From positions 222,408-286,407 of the forward strand of contig MNCI01022121.1 in the NCBI GenBank assembly GCA_015680685.1: a stretch of DNA of 64,000 bases, read 5' to 3'. Shown piece after piece: positions 55,790 through 64,000 of this stretch (position 1 is the first letter of the stretch; the number at the start of each line of letters is the position of its first letter). This stretch comes from Gnetum montanum (Eukaryota; Streptophyta; Gnetopsida; Gnetales; Gnetaceae). The notes below the pieces were generated by a model. That model ran no database searches, was not told the DNA's origin, and saw nothing but the letters and a program-made list of their open reading frames with translations. A program made the translations under genes and the position numbers.

Positions 55790-58700
55790 CGAAAAGAATT
55801 TTTATTGAAATTAAAGGTGCATCAATTACAACAACTTGAATAAGTCATAGGGTTAAGGGGAAGGGAAAATTGAGAGCATTGTGAATGAAACTCAGGAAAC
55901 GCCTTATAAATAAACGAGTATTAAGGGAGGAAACCCAAGTTGGGACACAACCAAATGTCCACACATACTGATGTGTTACGAAATAGAATGACATAGAATT
56001 AGGTGAGGCAACGAGCTCTCAATTAAGGATAGAAAGTTCCAATAGTGACTCCACATAATGAAAATGGAAAGCTTCCTTCTAGAGATTACTGATGATGCTA
56101 AGTGTAACTGGAACACACAGGTCTTTCCCATAGCAACAAGAGATGAACCAATTGATGACTGTCTAGATTGAACTTGGATACTTGAGATGTGAGTTGAAAA
56201 TGGATGAGGCAAAAGATCTGCAACTTCTGCAACTTGGTGAGCAAACAGTTATTAGAATAATCTATTTTTTGAAATAGAACATTGCATCTTTGCCTCCAAA
56301 TATAATATAAAATAGTAGGCCTAATAAATTTCCACAGAAAATTAAGATTAGCAGAAGTAATGTTCAAGAATCCAAATACGATAGCCTCTTGAGATAGCTT
56401 GTATGATGGAAAAGCTTTGGAAGCCCACTACCACATATGTTGAGCAAAGGGACAATGCCAAAATACATGAACAAAGTTATCTTGTCCACCACAAAGAGGG
56501 TTATTGGGATTGGGAATCCCCAGATATTCTAATCATTTTCCAATAGGTAGACCATGGTGGAGGAGACACCAGAGGAACTACTTAATTTTGGGGAGGGTTG
56601 GAAGTTTTCAGATATGTTCGAAGAGAGGGATCCAAAATGTTTTTAACTCTTGTTTGTGCTAGTACTTATTGCAATGTTGAATGACTTTAGATGGGCCATG
56701 CATGAGATGAAAGGGGACAGATGGCTGGTAGGGCAAGAGTTTAACCCTATTAAGCCATTGAAGGCCATGAAAAAGGCTTTGCACTGTAACATCAAGTTGC
56801 CAGTGAGCATGGAGAAAAAAGTAAATTTGAACTAGGCAATGGTTCATTGAAGCTGACTCCCCATACAAAGTGTTAAACTCAACCCCCAAAATCCAATGAC
56901 TAGCGAGCCTAAGAAAATTCATGGAAATGACATCCTTTCGATACCAAGAGGTAGCCACCTTAGCATTTGTGATAGCAAGGGGAGCGGGCGACAGAGGTAA
57001 CCACCACGGACACACTCTAGAGAGGATAGTAGGGTTGATCTTAACGTTAGTCCAGTCAATGTGAGTGTATAGAATTTGCTAGGCCTTCCAAATGCTTTTG
57101 AAAACATGAGATCCTGAAAGAATGATAGTGAGGGGGGAAAGGATCCAATTAACGAAATGGATGCCTTTCCAGAAGGGATTATTTTTAGGAAATGCTTGAT
57201 GAAGCCTTAATTGGAGGAGGGTCCCTATAATATCTGAGACATCTAAATGTTGTACCAACCACTTTGTAACCAGGGTAATTTCTTGCTTATAGGAGTTCAA
57301 AAGACCTAAGCCACCCTTATTCTTGGGGAGAGTAACAATATTCCAAGCAACATGATGAAATCCTTTCTAAGAATCCTTGGAGGACCACATGAAGAGGGCT
57401 CAACACGAAGAGTAACACACATGGGTCGACATGCATATGGACTTACAAATAAGGTATTTACTTGCAAGTGTGAGAGGTTTAGTTTTTCATTTGTCGAGTT
57501 TCTTTTGAATTCAATAAATAACCTACTCCCAAAGAATAGATGTTGAACCTCTAAAACAAAAAGGGATTCCCAGAATCTTAACGATGTCTTGATCCTGAAG
57601 CTACTTCCAATTATAGTTGGTCACATGTTTGTAATTGCCCTTAAAGCTATAAATAGAGGATTTATTCCAATTAATTATGGAACCTGAGAGTGTGCAATAT
57701 TGCTCCACCCTTAATAAGAGGCAATGCAAATTGGTAGCTGTTTTTTGAACTAGAAAAAAGGAGTCATCGGTGAAGTGCATATTGAGAAGCTGTAGTTGAG
57801 AGGAAGAAAGGCAGACCCCAGTGAGAACTTTAGTTTAAATGTCTAGGTTAATTTGAGGACAAAGAAAGTCTAATGCGATGATAAAGAGATAGGGGGCGAG
57901 AGGACAGCCTTACCACATAGACCTATGTATTGGAAAGGGAGAGGTAATGCCGAAGATAGTGGAAATTCTTGCAGTAGCATCTGAGAATAACAATTTCACC
58001 ATATGCAAGAACTTAGGTCCAAATCCAAGTTTGGTCATGGTCTACAAGATAAAATCCCACTTAATGTTGTCATAAGTCTTGGCGTAATTAGGTTTCACAA
58101 GGAGAATATCTTGTCCAACAGCCTCAGCCCACTTGAGACCTTCCCACGCTGCAACCACATTGTCTAAAATATATCTACCAGAAACAAATCCTATTTGTTG
58201 GGGAGATATGATCTAGCCAAGAATTTTTTTCAGCCGTAAGGCAAGGCACTTCACCCAAATTTTATACACCACATTGAGAAGAGTTATGGGATGCCAATTG
58301 GAGATATCGGTTAGATCCCTAGACCTGGGGAGGAGACGAATTACCCCTTGCTTTAGATTGGGCCCAAGGGAACCAGTTAAGAGAGCCTTGTTAATGACCT
58401 ACAAAAGATCCTTTCCCACCAAATCCCAATGATTTTGAAAAAATTCTATAGGAAACCCATCATAACTAGGAGCCTTTCCCCGACTTAACTTGGAACAAGC
58501 CTCTTGAAGCTTCGCCATAGTGATATCAGTGTCAAGACATTGTAGCATAGTGGGATTAATAAGGTGATGATAATCAGTGGTGGCAACCTTGAATGAAGAG
58601 ATGTCCACTGGGGTAGTTGCAAAAAGGGTTTTGTAGTGGTTCTTAAGAAAAGAGAGGATACTATTGTGATCAGTAATGGTGGTACCATCACATGAGATTT

Positions 58701-59710
58701 TGTCAATAGCATGCGAAGGGGAAGTAGTATTGAGATATTTAAAAAATTCCTTACAGTGTTCATCTTGAATATTTAACCAAGTGAGTCAACGTTTAGTTAA
58801 GGCACTTTGTGCTCAATACACTTCCCAATGTTGGAAGGCAACACGTGCTCTAGCTAGCTCCTCATGAACTAGAGTATTGAAGGGATCTTAAGCTAGTTTA
58901 TTAGTGAGATGTTCAATAGTGAGGTGAATTTTGTTGTATTCATGTTTGGCTCGATTAGCCACCATTTTACCATACGAATGAGAAAATTTTCGCATGCGAC
59001 ATGAAGCACGATGCCACCAATTAATCCAACCCACCTGATTTAGGGGCCTAGGTTCGGCATTCCAAAGGTTGGATAGAAAAAGTTAGGTAGTTGGGGAAGA
59101 AAAATAGTTGTTTTATAGTTGGAAAATATGGAATTTTTATTGGTCAGGGCTACCATGAAACTTTATAGATATGGAGATAGGAAGATGGTCGGATAAGGTC
59201 CGTGATGAACCGTAGTGGTGGAGAAGGCTTGCCAAAAGAAAGGGTGAAGAAATAGAACCTATCTAACCTATTGAAGATGCAAGCCTGCCCAAGATGGAGA
59301 TTGATCCAAGTAAATATATGGAGGGGAACACACTTGGAGTTGTCCGCCCGATCTGAGAGGTAAAATATTTTCTTAAAGGCAGACCAAGTCTAATACTCGA
59401 GATAGGGTAGTTGAAGAAACACCCCTCTGAGCTTATCATGAGGGAATTGAACCATATTAAAATCTTCCCCAAAAGTCCAAGGCATTGGAGGAAGAGAAGT
59501 TGCAAGTTCTTACCAAAGGAGAGCCCATTCTATGGAGTTATTTGGGGCATAAATTGAGCAAATGCCAAAAGGGCCATGCAGGGATGAAGGTGGCCCAGGA
59601 AACTCTATGCCCAGAATCAAAACCACTTTGAAGGATTTTAGTTTTCCAGTAGGGTGAGAGGAGAATGGCCATGCCTCCTTTTCCACTCACATGGGATGTT
59701 GCTAGGATTG
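55790..59710 (-). pseudogene. L1-type LINE, 5'-truncated
   Basis: Reading down the minus strand: endonuclease end SIYAPNNSIEWALLW and FGEDFNMVQFPHDKL (59560-59430); linker; RT from LQEACSKLSRGKAPSYDGFP (58520) through NVVYKIWVKCLALRLKKILG, SPQQIGFVSGRYILDNVVAA (58170) and FTDDSFF (box degraded from FADD; 57760); then the C-terminal zinc-binding RT domain KIKxFLWCLLHHGLPIGK with NPLCGGQDNFVHVFWHCPFA (56610-56430). The 5' half of the endonuclease is missing, the usual result of incomplete target-primed reverse transcription. A tail with AATAAA lies near 55800. It has many stops and frameshifts. Confidence 0.9.
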
Positions 59711-61300
59711 ATGAGTGAGGAAAAAATTGTTAATAACATGACAAATTACAACAAGGAATTATCACTAGTTTAGGTATATAGTTATAATATATACCTATTA
59801 TTTGGCCAAGAGAATCTTATATATTTTACAAATTAATAAAATCTCAAATTGATTATTGAGAATTGATATTCATATTGAAAACCAAAATCAAAATAACTAT
59901 ATGTTATTCAATAATAATTCTTGTGAAAAATTCTATTAATTTGATTCATAGTGTTTTTTTTCCCATGGCGTGGATTTTACATTGTGTTTTTTCCATGGTG
60001 TGAACTTTACATCACATTTTTTAACATCATGTTTTTTTCCATCATGGGATCTTACATGGCATGTGACATGGAAGGTGACAAAATACACTCCCCCCTCCCC
60101 CCATCGCATGAGACATATTAGCCTCTTGGCTAAAAACATTGTTTAGTTGCACCTACAAGGTAACATTGTAAAAGGCATAGGGTTGGTTGTTGCATCCTTA
60201 AACAATGTGGAGTTATTTTTTGTCCCTAAGAAGATTTCAAGTGAAATTTAAACCAGGTAGGACAAGTTGGATGAGCTTGGATTTCATACCCTTTCAAATA
60301 GCATGCAACTGATGCAGAACTTTCCAAACTTTGTTCTATTATATGGATAGACAAGAAATGTTGTAATTACAATTTATGATTAGTAAGGAATTACAATAAC
60401 TTTTACTTGGAATGCATGGATATAGTGTTATTGTTATGTTCAAGGAAATCAAATCTTTTATTATTTAATATAGTAATGGTTTAAAAAAGTACAAGAGTGA
60501 TTATATAACAACATTGCCTTAACATTATTATTATTTAATATATTAATGGTTTAAAAAAGTGCAAGAGTGATTATATAACAATGTTGCCTCAACATTATCT
60601 GACACCCTTACAAATTCCCTTAGATCCAATGGACTTGGGACAGAAGACTAGGGCACTACGCTTCAAAGAAAACATTGCTATGACTTGAATGATTTAAAAG
60701 GAAGTGACCAACACATTTGTTTTGTATCGAGTACGATAAGGCCTCTAGGAGAACCTCTAAACTTTGAATGAGAACAAGCAAACAAGTATACAAAAAACAA
60801 TGTAGACATTATCAATGGGAGAATGACAATGTATTTACAAGGGGGAGCACCTCACCCGTAGACCCCTCATGATCTGGTACAAGGTTTAGCAAGGTATCGC
60901 ACCAAGATTATCAAATCTATACTACCTACATATCTATGATCACTATAGAATTAGGGCCATGTAGTTCTCCATTATGAAGGTAAGATGAGGAGGACTATGA
61001 AGGAGGAACAATAGGATGGAGTCCTGCTGCTTGCTTGGTACCACCAAGTCAAGATGGGTTTTGTAACACTTGAGTGCCACTCATGAACATCTCAAGTTGT
61101 TCCATGGCCCTTGTACCATGAGGAGGAACTAGGGAAACCACTACCCATTAGACATCTCTCACAATCCTTCCTCACACAAAAGAAGCGACATCCTCAAAGT
61201 GGAGCCTAGGATAAGCTTCGAGAGTACATTTTAAGCAAAGGTTTGGAGCTTGGTCAATTTCAGGAAGTCACTCTACTCCAATGATAGTAGGCTTGAAGGA
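59711..61300. other. AT-rich intergenic stretch with small repeats
   Basis: No gene is visible. Bases 59950-60070 repeat a T-run plus ccatggcgtgga/ccatggtgtgaa-type unit of about 30 bp, four times and degenerate. 60461-60600 is a 70-bp tandem duplication. The part from 60620 on (cttgggacagaagactaggg) is unassigned, and the left end of LTR C may lie inside it. Confidence 0.5.
60461..60600 (+). repeat. 70-bp tandem duplication
   Basis: Two units, 60461-60530 and 60531-60600, each starting ttatttaata and containing ggtttaaaaaagt; about 90% identical by direct comparison. Confidence 0.92.
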
Positions 61301-62664
61301 AGGTACTAACTAAAATGCCTGATGTGTTCTTCCATCCAAGGTTGAACATGAAACACAAAGGGCACTTGGAGGAACTCATAAGTATCCCTACTCCATGAAA
61401 AGAGGAATAAGGAAAACCTAAGGGACCAATGTCTTTAAGGCATCCCTTAGATCCATCCCTTAATTGGGTTTAGAGTCTTTTCCTTCTGTGTAAACCCATA
61501 CCTATGCAATAAGATGTGTTTCTCTTTCACAAGTCTTGCAATTTGCGTAGCGCCATGGTAGTTCTTCAAGAGGAGAACGCTCTGAATTTAGGTCAGCCAG
61601 TTTGGCAAATTTTCTACATTAGGTGTGAACAGGCTCTACGGATCATCTTTCCTATCTACCTAAGTAGTTTAACCAACCAACGTCCTACTCAAAAGCAATG
61701 CGTGTAGTCATCAGAAACACCCCGAATGCACGAAATAGTTCAACAAGTTTTCTAAGTCACGAAGTTTGCTACGCCTAGCACGCTACGTTATGCCAAGCAT
61801 GCTACACTACAAAGCATAGCAAAGCATGCGGGTGGTTGTGCGACATCAATGTAGTTCACCTAATTGAACCATTGACACACATCTCCAGATGCAGACAACC
61901 CAATTACGGTGTGGCAGGCTTGCAGTTACAACATGGCAGGCTCGCACTACAATGGTCACGCAGGTCCAATGGTCATGCATAGCATGTGCAGCACCAACAA
62001 GTCAATGTGAGCCTAGGGAATGTGGTGTTCAAACCGCCCCTTTCACATTCCCTTTAGCCCTATAGATACCCTTATGAGCAATGCTTGAGGGGTTGGCTCC
62101 TCAGGTTCTTTAGGAAAAAAAAAGCAAGTTAGCATTGAGCATTGTAATCTTTCTATTTGACACTACAAACAGTTAGCTTTTTTAGCTGGCATTTTTCTCT
62201 CTTCCCTTACCACCTTGGTAGAATTTTCACATTATCAGCTCCAGAGTCCATGCCCAAGCACACAACCATTTTTCTCTACACATCCTGGTTACTCTCAGAA
62301 TCTATGCACTTTTCAACACTGTGCAACCAACTGTATCCATCTTGACAGAGCAAGCTTGTAGCTTCAGAACAGTGCACTTTTCTACCTGCATTTTACTTGA
62401 TTTCCTACTTATTGCTATGTTTTACATTATTTTCTGCCTTATTTTCTTTAAAGAATTACTTCACATTTTTGCTCTCGTTTTCAAATTATATGTTACAAAA
62501 GGCTATATAGACATTGATTATGTCCCTATCTGATCGACCAAACTATTCAGGGTGCCCTGTATCCACTCACACCTAGCACAACCCTCCCACAGATATGGGG
62601 TCGAAACTATCATGCCTGCCGACCCCTCGGCATTTTCCAATTGCCAACATTTTCAATCACTACA
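61300..62664 (+). repeat. 5' LTR of element C (left end uncertain)
   Basis: The right end is clear: tccctatctgatcgaccaaa, then attcagggtgcc, then acattttcaatcactaca, matching the last 150 bp of LTRs A and B. A TATA-like box ccctatagatacc near 62061 corresponds to cttataaatacc in A. Earlier pieces with tacgc/gcgta motifs (61765-61815) fit U3. I could not fix the left end; 61300 is estimated by analogy with A. Confidence 0.65.
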
Positions 62665-63199
62665 GTTTTCTAGCACTAGAAGGAGGGCCTTTTGGTGCCT
62701 TTTTCATGTGTCACAGTAGTTCTATGAGCCTTCTGCACCTTGATACCCATAAGTGTAAATGTGACAGCGTTTTTTGGTTGCTTTCTCTTTCTGTGGTGCA
62801 AATCAGTCACCTTGACGGTTCCTTGAGAGCCTCATAGAACACAAGGCCTCCAATCTCTAGTTAACTAGCCTATCTTACATTAGTCTTGCATGCTTTCTAT
62901 ACCCCATTGTGGGGTAAAAATCAGTCACTTCAATGATCCCTCGGGGATCCTGTGAGATGCAAATCCTTTGACAGCTAGCTAACCTACTCATCTTATGGTA
63001 GTCTTGCACATGCTCTGTACCCTATCACGCACTAGCGTAAACGTGACACCCTTTTGTGGTTGCTAACACTTTGTGTGGTAAATATTGGTCACCTCAACAG
63101 TTCCTCGGGAACTTGGCAAGATGTAAAGCCTTATTTTTTTGTTGATTGCCAGTTTCTTTGTGCTTTTGGTGTTCCTCTTGCATAACTACTTTCTTTACA
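62665..63199 (+). repeat. Leader of element C with a threefold degenerate repeat
   Basis: Three consecutive related segments (about 62740-62895, 62900-63020, 63025-63125) share the order: gtaaa(t/c)gtgacag or equivalent, tggttgct, a (g)gt(g)aaat(c)agtcacct block, ttcct(c/t)gg(g)a(a/g), and agtcttgca. A leader of this size lies between LTR and gag in Tat elements. No open frame is evident. Confidence 0.6.
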
Positions 63200-64000
63200 A
63201 TGGATTTTTCAAACACTATCATTAACACCTTCAATGTTGAATTTCCCATGATAGTTCAAGGCACTACTGGTGCCGAACAACCACTGAACCCAATGTTGGA
63301 AACACGTCGATCTCTTAAAATCCAAAACTGAGGACCTAAGGGATTGGGCCAATAACACGAGCATTACAGCTTCCTCTATGCAAAGGTGCAAGAAAATTTG
63401 CCTTTGGATGTACATGAACTTGAGGACAAACGTAGCTTCGAGTTCTCTTACTGCAACGGGAAGGAATTTGTTCCTACTCCCGGTGTTTCCTTTCCTTTGA
63501 CACAAATAGACCAAATGCTAACAAAGTAACAGGATACAACATCTAACCAAGATGACACCTTTTAGGATGGATTGAAGGAACTCGATTCCCAATCAGATGA
63601 GGAAGATCCAACCAACCCTGTTCCTATCCCCCCTACCCAGTCCTTCTAGGCCAAGCCATTATCTATTACCGCTCCATTTGTGATTATGCCTGTGCCTCCT
63701 CAACCCGAAACTATAACTGTCATGCGTTGCCATGTTAACTCTGGAGCATTTCAATGTCCTCTTTCCCTTGTTTCACCTATTTCATTTGCAACTACTATTC
63801 CTTTGCAAACTATTCAACACTCTATCCTTGTAGCACAACATGCGCCAATCACGGCTACTTTGTCACATGTTCATACCGTACCTACTTCACAATCGTATGC
63901 AACTTCTATTTGTATTCCTACATTCATGTCTGTTCCACCGACTATGGTAGGCCCCGGACCATCCACATGATGGACCCCATTCGCTTCTTTTCCTACCCCG
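63200..64000 (+). pseudogene. gag N-terminal region of element C, cut by the window edge
   Basis: The ATG at 63200 begins MDFSNTIINTFNVEFPMIVQ, with stops at 63329 and 63526. The frame is followed by LPLDVHELEDKRSFEFSYCN and the acidic LDSQSDEEDPTNPVPIPP, then a Pro/Ser/Thr-rich open stretch 63680-63970. It sits right after the leader, where gag starts in this family, before the core gag domain seen at base 2 in element A. The assignment rests on position and LTR relationship, because A and B lack this part for comparison. Confidence 0.6.

Overview
This window is repeat-dominated nuclear DNA from a seed plant. The repeats are plant-type: Tat-lineage Ty3/Gypsy elements with two RNase H domains, gag-protease LTR elements with a tRNA-Asp-like primer site, a Ty1/Copia element with an initiator-Met primer site, a plant L1-like LINE and a hAT relic. 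One host-derived relic, an A-type cytochrome P450 pseudogene, is also present. The density of old, stop-riddled elements suggests a large genome such as a gymnosperm's, but that is inference. I see no intact host gene.

Layout. 1-12776: Tat-lineage element A (+), cut by the left edge: gag, protease, a short repeat array, a multi-exon gene on the opposite strand, reverse transcriptase fused by deletion to the integrase end, a second repeat array, polypurine tract, LTR. 12777-25936: element B, same family and orientation, starting in gag directly at the end of A's LTR and keeping the second RNase H and the integrase. 25937-29878: decayed relics, partly of the D/E family. 29879-37047: element D (+), a complete gag-protease-only LTR element with a perfect 5-bp target duplication. 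37053-38064 and 45121-45130: an older LTR of the same family. 38065-45120: element E (-), a sister of D inserted in that LTR. 45540-47280: hAT transposase pseudogene. 47560-50402: P450 pseudogene (-), with Ty1/Copia element F (50403-55053) inserted at its 5' end. 55790-59710: 5'-truncated LINE (-). From about 61300 to the end: LTR, repeated leader and gag start of a third Tat-family element, C.

Main discovery. Elements A and B each carry, between protease and reverse transcriptase and on the opposite strand, the same eight-exon gene (A 3117-7125, B 14467-18849). Four of eight exons have identical lengths in the two copies (119, 275, 129 and 818 nt), while all seven introns differ in length. 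Splice sites and phases agree, and reading across junctions gives a protein of roughly 1,080-1,100 residues. Exon 2 reads like a plant FCP1/NLI-interacting-factor (HAD) phosphatase domain whose catalytic aspartates are mostly lost. The gene sits where Ogre-type Tat elements have an intron, and a splice acceptor lies just upstream of a separate pol start codon.

All coding regions carry stops or frameshifts, so no element here looks autonomous now.
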